NCBI GenBank assembly: GCA_016198945.1 | Contig: JACQHO010000185.1 | Coordinates: 1-17,993, forward strand | Length of the DNA: 17,993 nt | Direction: 5' to 3' | Source: Nitrospirota bacterium | GTDB taxonomy: Bacteria > Nitrospirota > Nitrospiria > JACQBZ01 | Shown here: piece after piece, positions 1 to 7,017 of the stretch | Layout of the letters: the number at the start of each line of letters is the position of its first letter | Position numbering within the stretch: the stretch's first letter is position 1 | Position numbers and translations under genes: made by a program | The notes under the pieces: model-generated | Seen by the model: the letters and a program-made list of their open reading frames with translations, nothing else | The model's database searches: none | What the model was told of the DNA's origin: nothing

Positions 1-6
1 ATTTTA

Positions 7-12
7 TATAAT
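7..12 (+). promoter_or_regulatory. Possible -10 box just upstream of the M23 peptidase gene
   Basis: A perfect TATAAT lies 8 bases before the ATG at 21. No Shine-Dalgarno sequence is visible in between, so a transcript from this box would begin at or within a base or two of the start codon (leaderless or nearly so). The -35 region is outside the window, so this is only a candidate. Confidence 0.25.
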
Positions 13-20
13 CAGACGCG

Positions 21-1361
21 ATGGATCGAGACCGGCTCCGGAATATTCAGGACAAGGATCAGTTCAAGCGGAATCGACGGAGACATCGGCGGATTCTGCT
101 AGTCCTATCGGTATTGATCGCGTCGGTGCCGGCCGGTCTTTCTCTTCGAGAAACGACCGAGCCTCGAACGGAGCTCCTTCTGAACAGGTCCGAGCCGGTC
201 AACGCCGCGTTGTCAAATGCGGATGAACCGGGAGTGGAGGATCGGCCCGCCACCGCTTCGGGGGAGATCGAGGTCAAAGAGCCCTTCTACGATCTGATGA
301 AGAGATTGGGGGCGGAGGATGCCGAAATCCTGAATATGGCCCAGGCCTCCCGCAAGGCATTTGATCTGCACATGATCAAGGCGGGACAGGCTTACGAGAT
401 TCGATTCGATGCGGACGGAAGTCCAGCGAGGTTCGAATATGAGATTGACGATCAACGGCTTCTTATCCTGTCTATGTCATCCGGAGAATGGTCCGCCGAG
501 ATCGAGACCATCGAGTATCAGGTTTGGGAGCGGGTTGTCAAGGGAGTCATCAAGGATTCGTTATACCTTTCGCTGATGGAGGCCTGCCAGACCACGGCGC
601 TGGCGATCAACCTGGCCGACATTTTTGCCTGGGACATTGATTTTTCGCTGGATCTCCGACCGGGCGATGCCTACGGCATCCTGTACCAGGAACGCTGGCG
701 AGGCGACCGGCTCATTGGGCCGGGCCGAATACTGGCGGTGCAGATCATCAATCAGGGGGATACATACAGCGCGGTCTATTATAAGGACGATTCCGGGCAG
801 GAAGATTACTACGATTCGGCCGGCCGCTCGCTCCAGAAGCAGTTCCTCAAATCGCCGTTGCGGTTCAAGTACATCAGCTCGTATTTCTCCAAGAACCGTC
901 TCCATCCGATCTTGAAGATTCAAAGACCTCATCTCGGCGTCGATTACGCCGCTCCCTACGGAACGCCGGTCCGCACCGCGGCGGACGGCCGGGTGGTCTA
1001 CAAGGGCCGGGACGGCCATATGGGCAACATGATCAAGATCCGTCACAACGGCATTTATTCCACGGCCTATGGGCATCTATCGCGTTATGCGAAGGGGTTG
1101 GGCGTCGGCCAGTCGGTCAAACAAGGAGAGATCATCGGATATGTGGGCTCGACGGGTTTGTCGACAGGACCCCACCTGCATTACTCCTTCTATAAGCACG
1201 GAAAGCTGATCAATCCATTGCGGGAGAAGAATCCAAGGGCGAAATCGATCCCTTCATCCGAGCATCCGAAGTTCGAGGCCTCCGCCCGGCGGTTTCTCGA
1301 TCGGGCGCAGCCTTCCGAAAATGAGAAGATCACGGCGGCGATCGACCGGCCCGGTGCTTGA
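21..1361 (+). CDS. M23 (lysostaphin-type) membrane-anchored metallopeptidase
   Basis: This 446-residue protein probably cuts peptide cross-links in peptidoglycan from the periplasmic side of the inner membrane. The N-terminus is very basic (residues 1-24) and is followed by one hydrophobic segment (about 25-42), an uncleaved signal anchor or a signal peptide. Residues 85-280 resemble the LysM/OapA-like and inhibitory regions found ahead of many M23 domains. The catalytic domain (about 300-400) has the complete zinc site: H304 and D308 in HLGVD, H352 in GHLS, and H385/H387 in HLH. A glycine-rich GSTGLSTGPHLHY stretch is typical of the family. The long N-terminal part matches MepM/YebA-type enzymes rather than NlpD-like activators, which lack zinc ligands. 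No ribosome binding site is visible before the ATG at 21. A probable terminator separates it from the trehalose block. Confidence 0.93.
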   Translation: MDRDRLRNIQDKDQFKRNRRRHRRILLVLSVLIASVPAGLSLRETTEPRTELLLNRSEPVNAALSNADEPGVEDRPATASGEIEVKEPFYDLMKRLGAEDAEILNMAQASRKAFDLHMIKAGQAYEIRFDADGSPARFEYEIDDQRLLILSMSSGEWSAEIETIEYQVWERVVKGVIKDSLYLSLMEACQTTALAINLADIFAWDIDFSLDLRPGDAYGILYQERWRGDRLIGPGRILAVQIINQGDTYSAVYYKDDSGQEDYYDSAGRSLQKQFLKSPLRFKYISSYFSKNRLHPILKIQRPHLGVDYAAPYGTPVRTAADGRVVYKGRDGHMGNMIKIRHNGIYSTAYGHLSRYAKGLGVGQSVKQGEIIGYVGSTGLSTGPHLHYSFYKHGKLINPLREKNPRAKSIPSSEHPKFEASARRFLDRAQPSENEKITAAIDRPGA

Positions 1362-1397
1362 TTTGCGCCGGCGGGACGATCGTGGTCTTTCCCGCGC

Positions 1398-1446
1398 CGG
1401 GAGGCGCCTGCAGTACGGCCGCGGCATGAGCAACGAGCGCCTCCCG
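1398..1446. repeat. 10-bp perfect inverted repeat after the peptidase gene
   Basis: CGGGAGGCGC at 1398-1407 is the exact reverse complement of GCGCCTCCCG at 1437-1446, with a 29-base spacer. It has no T-run after it, so it is not a standard intrinsic terminator. It could be an mRNA 3'-end stabilising stem or part of a compound terminator with the hairpin that follows. Confidence 0.5.
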
Positions 1447-1458
1447 CCGCGAGGAGAG

Positions 1459-1494
1459 AACCGCATGGATGGGAAGTGAGGCGGTTGTTTTTTT
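1459..1494 (+). terminator. Probable rho-independent terminator of the peptidase gene
   Basis: AACCGC (1459-1464) pairs with GCGGTT (1481-1486) around a 16-base loop and is followed by G and seven Ts (1488-1494). The stem is short and the loop long, so strength is uncertain, but the position between a finished gene and a new promoter fits. Confidence 0.45.
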
Positions 1495-1570
1495 CGGATC
1501 GAATTCGGGTATAGGATGATGAACGCTTTAAACATTATATTTGGATTTTTTTGAGAATGTGAATAAAATA

Positions 1571-1599
1571 TTGCGAAGCGCGTCATGATGGGTTATACT
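1571..1599 (+). promoter_or_regulatory. Sigma70-like promoter for the mscS-trehalose unit
   Basis: TTGCGA (1571-1576), a 17-base spacer and TATACT (1594-1599) make a good -35/-10 pair in an AT-rich stretch. The start of transcription would be near 1606, giving a leader of about 140 bases before the ATG at 1748. The -10 context GTTATACTT is shared with the promoter before gpgS. Confidence 0.55.
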
Positions 1600-1623
1600 T
1601 TTTACAACGAGCGATGAATCCAC

Positions 1624-1655
1624 CGGCGGCCGTTCGATTTCTCCGCCGTGTTTTT
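1624..1655 (+). promoter_or_regulatory. Terminator-like hairpin in the leader (possible attenuator)
   Basis: CGGCGG (1624-1629) and CCGCCG (1643-1648) form a perfect 6-bp GC stem with a 13-base loop, followed by TG and five Ts (1651-1655). It sits after the putative promoter and about 90 bases before the first start codon, where an attenuator would be. No riboswitch class was recognised. Confidence 0.3.
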
Positions 1656-1747
1656 CTCCGGATTCGTTGCGCCGGTTTTCTGCCTGTTTTACCGAAGAGC
1701 ATCCTTCATTCTTTCGTCTTGCAGCGGGTTCAAATTCGGAGGATTCG

Positions 1748-2779
1748 ATGTCGTACGACGTTCTGGAACGGGCAGCGGTGCCTGTTTTGATGTTCATCGC
1801 CGTGACGGGGGTCGGACTGCTGCTGCGGGCATGGGGCCTTCGAATCCTCACCCGGTGGTCGCTTCGGACCCAAACCCGGATGGACGATATCGTCCTCGAT
1901 GCCGTCCGTCATCCTTCCCTGTTCTGGGTCGCGGCAATCGGGCTGTACCTTGCCGTCGGAACTTCCGAGCTTCCCAAGGCGTACATCGCCTACGGTTTTA
2001 CACTCCTTCATGCGCTGGTGATCCTGTCGGTCACGTTCGTGGCGGCCAATCTGACATCGAGGATCGCGATCTATTCGATTCAAAAGGCCGAAATCCCGAT
2101 CCAGGCGACCGGGCTGACCCAGGGCGTAATCAAGATGGTCGTGATCACGACCGGGCTCCTGATTCTGCTGGGGACCCTGGGGATCTCGATCACCCCGCTC
2201 CTGACCGCGCTGGGCGTCGGGGGCCTTGCCGTCGCGCTGGCCCTTCAAGATACGCTGGGCAATCTGTTCGCCGGCGTCCATATCCTGATGGAGAAGTCGG
2301 TCCGCGTCGGGGATTTCGTCAAGCTGGAGACGGGGCAGGAAGGGTACGTGACCGATATCGGGTGGCGCACCACGCGCGTGAGGATGCTCCCGAACAATAT
2401 CGTGATCATTCCCAACGGAAAACTGGCCCAGAGCATCCTCACGAATTATTATCTTCCGGAACCCCGGATGGCGCTGCTCGTTCCGATCAGCGTGAGTTAC
2501 GACTCGGATCCGGAGAAGGTGGAGTCGATCCTGGTCGAGGAGGCCGTGAAGGGCGCGAAGGAGATTCCGGGGATGCTCTCCGATCCGGCGCCCTTCGTCC
2601 GGTTCATCCCCGGCTTCGGGGATTTCTCGCTGGACTTCACGCTGATCTGCCAGGTGAAGGAGTTCACGGACCAGTATCTGGTCCAGCACGAGCTGAGAAA
2701 ACGGATTTTCAAACGCTTTAAACAGGAAGGGATCGAAATCCCCTTCCCCGTCCGGACGGTTCATCTAAAACAACAATAG
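1748..2779 (+). CDS. MscS-family mechanosensitive ion channel
   Basis: This 343-residue inner-membrane protein is a small-conductance mechanosensitive channel homologue. Such channels open under membrane tension and let ions and small solutes out during osmotic downshift. Hydrophobic segments lie at about 9-29, 56-71, 83-105, 128-147 and 152-182. The last is the glycine/alanine-rich pore helix (ALGVGGLAVALALQDTLGN), followed by the conserved MEKSVRVGDFV and the beta domain with PNNIVIIPNGKLAQSILTNY, then an alpha/beta C-terminal domain. With about five membrane helices it is longer than E. coli MscS (three) and nearer to medium-sized relatives such as YbdG. I chose the ATG at 1748 because GGAGG lies 5 bases before it. 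An upstream TTG at 1667 would add 27 residues unlike a channel N-terminus. It is the first gene of the block, 14 bp before the next. Confidence 0.93.
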   Translation: MSYDVLERAAVPVLMFIAVTGVGLLLRAWGLRILTRWSLRTQTRMDDIVLDAVRHPSLFWVAAIGLYLAVGTSELPKAYIAYGFTLLHALVILSVTFVAANLTSRIAIYSIQKAEIPIQATGLTQGVIKMVVITTGLLILLGTLGISITPLLTALGVGGLAVALALQDTLGNLFAGVHILMEKSVRVGDFVKLETGQEGYVTDIGWRTTRVRMLPNNIVIIPNGKLAQSILTNYYLPEPRMALLVPISVSYDSDPEKVESILVEEAVKGAKEIPGMLSDPAPFVRFIPGFGDFSLDFTLICQVKEFTDQYLVQHELRKRIFKRFKQEGIEIPFPVRTVHLKQQ

Positions 2780-2793
2780 GGGTTCGGAGCGCC

Positions 2794-3456
2794 ATGCGGG
2801 AAGAAGACCGTCCTGCAATACAGGCATTCACCTTTTTTGAATGCGCCGGCCTGCTTCAGCCGACCGGAGAGCGGGCCCGGGATCTTTCGAAGCTTCTGTC
2901 GCTGATCCGGACCGTGGAGCCGGGCGTGATCTATCACCATACGCATCAATACTATCTGAAAGCCGCCGTCGAAGCGCCGGAGTATCCAAACGACTTCGCC
3001 GTCTGGGCCGCGGAATATCTGGAGGAGCGCGCCCTGGCCGAGAAGCTGGCCGGCCTGGACCTGTACGCTTATCGCGATGTCGAAGAGGTCCGGCGGGCGC
3101 TCATCGGGATTATCGAAGGATATCTTCGGGAGAATCCGATGCCGAGGCCGGTCCGAAACGGGGACGAGTTTTTCTTTAATGACGCGGTCAGCATTGTGAT
3201 GGAGGCCGGCCCGAGGGCGGAGAATCTGCCCGATTTCATCGAGGGCCTGGAAACGGTCGGCGCCAGCAGCCTCTATTTCCATTTCTTTGAAGCCCGGTTG
3301 CGTCTGCGCCGGCCCGCGGACGATTTCTCCGTCTGGCTGGAACAGGGCCTTGGACGCGGAGATCTGGCCCGGAGGATTCGAGGACTCGACCCCTACCGAT
3401 ACAGCCTTGAGGGGCTCCGCGGGGAGATCCTCTCGTTGCTTCACGGAGCCGTTTAG
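2794..3456 (+). CDS. DUF5752 family protein, internally duplicated
   Basis: This 220-residue protein, probably cytoplasmic, matches by eye the uncharacterised DUF5752 family, which I recall next to TreT-type glycosyltransferases. It has no signal peptide or membrane segment. It consists of two copies of one unit of about 95 residues (about 11-110 and 125-216). In both, an aromatic FxF strand is followed by an acidic helix, a YxH core (VIYHHTHQYYL and LYFHFFEARL), then DFAVW or DFSVW, GLDLY or GLDPY, and a closing amphipathic helix. No catalytic motif is evident, so I assign no reaction. The position, 12 bp before the TreT-like gene and inside the trehalose block, suggests an accessory or regulatory partner of that enzyme, but this is inference. 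GGAG at 2786-2789 supports the ATG. Confidence 0.82.
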   Translation: MREEDRPAIQAFTFFECAGLLQPTGERARDLSKLLSLIRTVEPGVIYHHTHQYYLKAAVEAPEYPNDFAVWAAEYLEERALAEKLAGLDLYAYRDVEEVRRALIGIIEGYLRENPMPRPVRNGDEFFFNDAVSIVMEAGPRAENLPDFIEGLETVGASSLYFHFFEARLRLRRPADDFSVWLEQGLGRGDLARRIRGLDPYRYSLEGLRGEILSLLHGAV

Positions 3457-3468
3457 AGGAGAAGCGTG

Positions 3469-4686
3469 ATGCCGGGGTTGTCCGCCTATGAGAAGATCGC
3501 CGAACCGGAGGAGATCCGGCTGTTGACCCGGCTGGGAAAGCGGCTGGCCGGCCGGTCGTTTCTCCATGTCAACTCCACCTCCGAGGGAGGAGGCGTCGCC
3601 GAAATCCTTCACCGGCTGATCTCGCTGTTTCGCGAGCTGGGCATCCTTGCGCGATGGGAAGTCTTGAAAGGGAATCCGCCCTTTTACGATATGACCAAGC
3701 GGATTCATAACGCCCTTCAGGGTCAAGGGTCGGAGATCACGCCCCGGATGTGGGAAATCCATCGCGAGGTGAATGATTCCAACGCACGGCAGATCCCGCT
3801 GGAGGCCGATCTCGTCTTTATTCACGATCCGCAGCCGGCCGCGCTGATCCATCATCGCCGCGACGGCCTGTGGGTCTGGCGTTGTCATGTGGATGTTTCC
3901 CATCCCCAACCGGAAGCATGGCGGGAACTGGCAGGGCACGTCGGCCGGTACGATGCGGCGATCTTCTCGGGGGCCAAGTTCGCCCAACGGCTTGCCGTCC
4001 CGCAGTTCGTCGTGCCGCCGTCCATTGATCCGCTGAGCGAAAAGAATCGCGATCTCGGCGAACAGGAAGTCCGCGAGATCCTCGATGGCCATGGGATCGG
4101 CCTGGACAAGCCGCTGCTGGTGCAGGTCTCCCGATTCGACCGGTTCAAGGATCCGCTCGGCGTGATCGCGGCCTATCGGATGGTGAAAAAATATCATGAC
4201 TGCCGGTTGATCCTGGCCGGCGGACCCGCCTCGGATGATCCGGAGGGAGAGGAGATCCTGTCTCGCGTGCGGGAGGAGGCCCGGAATGATCCGGACATTT
4301 GCGTGCTACTGCTGCCTCCGTTCAGCGACCGGACGATCAACGCGCTGCAGCGGGCCGCGACGATCGTTCTCCAAAAATCCACCCGGGAAGGCTTCGGGCT
4401 CACCGTTGCCGAGGCGCTCTGGAAATCGAAGCCGGTGATCGGCGGAGCGGTGGGAGGCATTCCTTCGCAGATCCATCACGGGGCGACCGGTTTTCTGGTC
4501 CATTCGGTCGAAGGAGCGGCGTACCGCATCCGCCAGTTGCTGCATAATCCCGAGTTGGGGAAGAGGATGGGCGAGATGGGACGGGAACATGTTCGGCGGA
4601 ATTTTCTGATCACCCGCCAGGCCAGAGACTACCTGGCCCTTTGGGTCGCCTTAGAGCATCGGGGTGAGAGGGTGATCCAGATATGA
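3469..4686 (+). CDS. treT: TreT-like trehalose glycosyltransferase (GT4)
   Basis: This 405-residue cytoplasmic enzyme is a retaining GT-B glycosyltransferase of family GT4. By similarity to archaeal and Thermotogales TreT it would join the glucose of an NDP-glucose to free glucose to form trehalose in one step. The N-terminal HVNSTSEGGGVAEIL, RWEVLKGNPPFYDMTKRIHN and FIHDPQPAAL stretches are TreT hallmarks. The C-terminal donor domain has VSRFDRFKDP and the E-x7-E pair E307/E315 in TREGFGLTVAE, followed by GGIPSQIHHGATGFLV. AGGAG at 3457-3461 is 7 bases before the ATG at 3469. A GTG directly before it (3466) is a less well spaced alternative. The stop overlaps the otsA start by 4 bp (ATGA), so the two are translationally coupled. 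Other GT4 enzymes using related sugars are possible, but the N-terminal motifs favour TreT. Confidence 0.85.
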   Translation: MPGLSAYEKIAEPEEIRLLTRLGKRLAGRSFLHVNSTSEGGGVAEILHRLISLFRELGILARWEVLKGNPPFYDMTKRIHNALQGQGSEITPRMWEIHREVNDSNARQIPLEADLVFIHDPQPAALIHHRRDGLWVWRCHVDVSHPQPEAWRELAGHVGRYDAAIFSGAKFAQRLAVPQFVVPPSIDPLSEKNRDLGEQEVREILDGHGIGLDKPLLVQVSRFDRFKDPLGVIAAYRMVKKYHDCRLILAGGPASDDPEGEEILSRVREEARNDPDICVLLLPPFSDRTINALQRAATIVLQKSTREGFGLTVAEALWKSKPVIGGAVGGIPSQIHHGATGFLVHSVEGAAYRIRQLLHNPELGKRMGEMGREHVRRNFLITRQARDYLALWVALEHRGERVIQI

Positions 4687-6188
4687 TCGGCAACGACGGA
4701 AAAAACGATCGTGACGAACGTGGCGCGGCGTCTTTCTTCTCTCGAAGCGTTTCCGAATCTTTAAGGTTGCAAGCGAAGCGCCTGGTGGTGGTTTCCAATC
4801 GGGAGCCCTACATCAATCGAAAAACACGCGACGGGGTCCGGTGGGATCGTCCGGCGGGCGGCGTCACGGCGGCTTTGGATCCGTTGCTTCAATCCATCAA
4901 TGGAACCTGGGTGGCCTGGGGCAGTGGCGACGCCGACCGGCTTGCGGTGGACGAGCGGGACCGGGTACGCGTGCCGCCCGATCAGCCCTCCTATACCCTG
5001 CGCCGGATCTGGCTGACGCCCGAAGAGGTCGAGCAGTACTACCACGGTTATTCGAACCGATTCCTCTGGCCTCTCTGCCACATGACGCTGGATCGCGTCG
5101 TTTTCCGCCGGAAATATTGGGAGGCCTACCGCAGCGTGAATGAACGGTTTGCCCAGGTTATACTGGAAGAGTTGGATGGGCGGCCCGGCCTGGTCTGGAT
5201 CCAGGACTATCATCTGGCGCTCTGTCCGTTGTTTCTCAAACAGCATCGCCCCGATCTGACGGTGGCGCTTTTCTGGCACATTCCGTGGCCGGCGCACGAC
5301 GTCTTCCGGATCTGTCCCCAGCGAAAAGAACTGCTCTCGGCCCTGCTCGCCTGCGATCAGATCGGTTTTCATCTCGACCGGTACCGGTCGAGCTTTCTGG
5401 AATGCGTGGAACGGGAGATGGGCCCCGCGTCGGAGCCGGGGAAGAACAGCGTCTTGTTCCGGGATCATGAGACGAAGATTTTGGCCGTTCCGGTGAGCAT
5501 TGATTTCGAGTCATTCGACCGGCTGGCCCGTTCCCCGGAAACCGAGAAGCGGATGGACAATTTGAGAAAGCGGCTGAAAATCGGCCCGGACTCGATTGTC
5601 GGATTGGGGGTGGATCGTCTCGACTATACCAAAGGACTGCTCAAGCGCCTCTGGGCGCTCGAAGAGTTTCTGGCCCGTTATCCGGAATACCACGGCCGCC
5701 TCCTTTTTATCCAGATCGCCGCGCCCACGCGGGCCGAGAGTGAACCCTATCGGGGTTATCGGGACATTCTCCAATCGACCGTTCAGGAAATCAATCGCCG
5801 CTTCGCCCGGCCGGACTGGCGGCCGATCGAATACATCGAGGGGCAGCTGAGTCATGCGTCGGTTGTGGCCTATTATCGTCTGGCCCGTTTCTGCCTGGTC
5901 AGCTCCGTTTACGACGGGATGAACCTGGTCTCGAAGGAGTACGCGGCATCGAAAGTCGACGAGACGGGTGTACTGTTGCTGAGCGAGATGGCCGGGTCGC
6001 TGGACGAATTGGAGGGGGCGATTCCGATCAATCCGTATGACGTGGAGGGCACGGCCGAGGCGATCCGGCGCGCGATCGAGATGCCCGCGGAAGAACAAAA
6101 GGCCCGGCTGGCCCGTATGAGAGAGTCGGTTCGGAAGCGCGACATCTATGAATGGATGGAAACCAACCTGAATTCCATTTCGGGTTGA
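4683..6188 (+). CDS. otsA: Trehalose-6-phosphate synthase (GT20)
   Basis: This 501-residue cytoplasmic enzyme transfers glucose from UDP-glucose (or another NDP-glucose) to glucose-6-phosphate, making trehalose-6-phosphate. N-terminal VVVSNREPY and RPAGGVTAAL form the loop that contacts the acceptor and donor. Key residues are present with the same spacing as in E. coli OtsA: D175 and H199 (E. coli D130, H154), R312 and K317 in VDRLDYTKG (R262, K267), and D411 in DGMNLVSKEY (D361). It is somewhat longer than E. coli OtsA (474 aa), mainly through a polar N-terminal extension of about 35 residues. There is no fused phosphatase domain; that activity is encoded by the next gene, 3 bp downstream. 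Start overlap with the treT stop fixes the ATG at 4683. Confidence 0.96.
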   Translation: MIGNDGKNDRDERGAASFFSRSVSESLRLQAKRLVVVSNREPYINRKTRDGVRWDRPAGGVTAALDPLLQSINGTWVAWGSGDADRLAVDERDRVRVPPDQPSYTLRRIWLTPEEVEQYYHGYSNRFLWPLCHMTLDRVVFRRKYWEAYRSVNERFAQVILEELDGRPGLVWIQDYHLALCPLFLKQHRPDLTVALFWHIPWPAHDVFRICPQRKELLSALLACDQIGFHLDRYRSSFLECVEREMGPASEPGKNSVLFRDHETKILAVPVSIDFESFDRLARSPETEKRMDNLRKRLKIGPDSIVGLGVDRLDYTKGLLKRLWALEEFLARYPEYHGRLLFIQIAAPTRAESEPYRGYRDILQSTVQEINRRFARPDWRPIEYIEGQLSHASVVAYYRLARFCLVSSVYDGMNLVSKEYAASKVDETGVLLLSEMAGSLDELEGAIPINPYDVEGTAEAIRRAIEMPAEEQKARLARMRESVRKRDIYEWMETNLNSISG

Positions 6189-6191
6189 CCG

Positions 6192-7001
6192 ATGCCGCCG
6201 GTCCGACCGCTGCGAAACCCCTCTCTCCGAGACCGGATGAAACAACCGGCCGCGCTCTTCCTCGATTTCGACGGCACGCTGGCGCCGATCGCTCCCCGCC
6301 CGGAGCAGGCATGGCTCCCGCTTAAGACGCTTCGGCTGCTGAAGTCGCTCTCAAGACGCGTTCCGGTGGTGATCGTCAGCGGAAGGTCCCTCCGCGATAT
6401 CCGATTCCGCGTGGGTCTTGAAGGAATCATCTATGCGGGAAACCATGGACTGGAGATCGCCGGATGCGGACTCCGACATCGCATCGGGGATGCGATTCAT
6501 TGGCGTCGGTTTCTAAAGGCCGTGGCGGAACAATTGCGAAAAGATCTGAGCGGCCTGCACGGCATTCTTTTCGAGGACAAAGGAAGCACATTGAGCGTGC
6601 ATTATCGTCTGACTCGTGGAGCGGTCCGGCGGAAGGCCGCCCGACTCTTCTCCGGACGGATGGGACCACTTCAACGCCGGGGCAGGGTCCGGATTACCCG
6701 AGGAAAGGCCGTCTGGGAAATCCGGCCTCCCGTCGAGTGGGACAAAGGCCGCGCCGTGGCATGGATCATGAGGCAGCCGAAATTTCGAGGGCGATGGCCG
6801 ATCTACATCGGAGACGACGAGACGGATCAGGACGCCTTCCGGATGATTCGGAGGATCGGTGTCGGAATTGCGGTCGGCCCACGGAACCAAAAGGGCTCGG
6901 CTCACTTCGTGCTGAGGGACCCGGGAGAAGTTTATCGTTTTCTCAGACGGGTCCTCGACGATTTTCGGAAGAAAAACGGAACGACGGTCGGCGCCGACTA
7001 A
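6192..7001 (+). CDS. otsB: Trehalose-6-phosphate phosphatase (HAD superfamily)
   Basis: This 269-residue cytoplasmic HAD hydrolase removes phosphate from trehalose-6-phosphate to give trehalose. Motif I is DFDGT with nucleophile D25 and acid/base D27, motif II is VIVSGRS, the lysine-containing motif III lies near WEIRPPVEWDKG, and motif IV is GDDETD at 207-212 (D208, D209, D212). A cap domain (about 105-190) carries the family signature AGNHGLEI just before it. Length matches other stand-alone OtsB proteins (about 250-270). The ATG at 6192 is 3 bp after otsA and has a weak ribosome binding site, so it is probably coupled. An in-frame ATG at 6237, directly before the HAD core, is a possible alternative start. 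Confidence 0.94.
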   Translation: MPPVRPLRNPSLRDRMKQPAALFLDFDGTLAPIAPRPEQAWLPLKTLRLLKSLSRRVPVVIVSGRSLRDIRFRVGLEGIIYAGNHGLEIAGCGLRHRIGDAIHWRRFLKAVAEQLRKDLSGLHGILFEDKGSTLSVHYRLTRGAVRRKAARLFSGRMGPLQRRGRVRITRGKAVWEIRPPVEWDKGRAVAWIMRQPKFRGRWPIYIGDDETDQDAFRMIRRIGVGIAVGPRNQKGSAHFVLRDPGEVYRFLRRVLDDFRKKNGTTVGAD

Positions 7002-7017
7002 AAACGGGAAGCGGGCA

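Larger units (their letters stand above)
1362..1747. other. Intergenic region and leader of the mscS-trehalose unit
   Basis: This 386-bp gap has no convincing gene. In order it holds a 10-bp inverted repeat (1398-1446), a hairpin with a T-run that may end the peptidase transcript (1459-1494), an AT-rich stretch (about 1500-1600) with a promoter (1571-1599), a second terminator-like hairpin inside the presumed leader (1624-1655), and the GGAGG ribosome binding site of the channel gene at 1738-1742. Confidence 0.6.

Noticed and set aside
1667..1747. TTG at 1667 as the mscS start
   Set aside because: It would add 27 polar residues before the first helix. The ATG at 1748 has GGAGG at ideal spacing.
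1614..1790. Short leader frame starting at ATG 1614 and running past the mscS start
   Set aside because: No ribosome binding site, no run of regulatory codons and no conserved look. Overlap with the mscS start is probably chance.
1648..2721. 357-residue open frame on the plus strand within mscS
   Set aside because: Out of frame with the MscS protein, and its product is repetitive in D, R, G and P. The MscS frame has clear membrane helices and pore motifs.
2761..4197. 478-residue open frame on the minus strand
   Set aside because: Antisense to the DUF5752 and treT genes, no domain and no ribosome binding site that fits. A composition effect.
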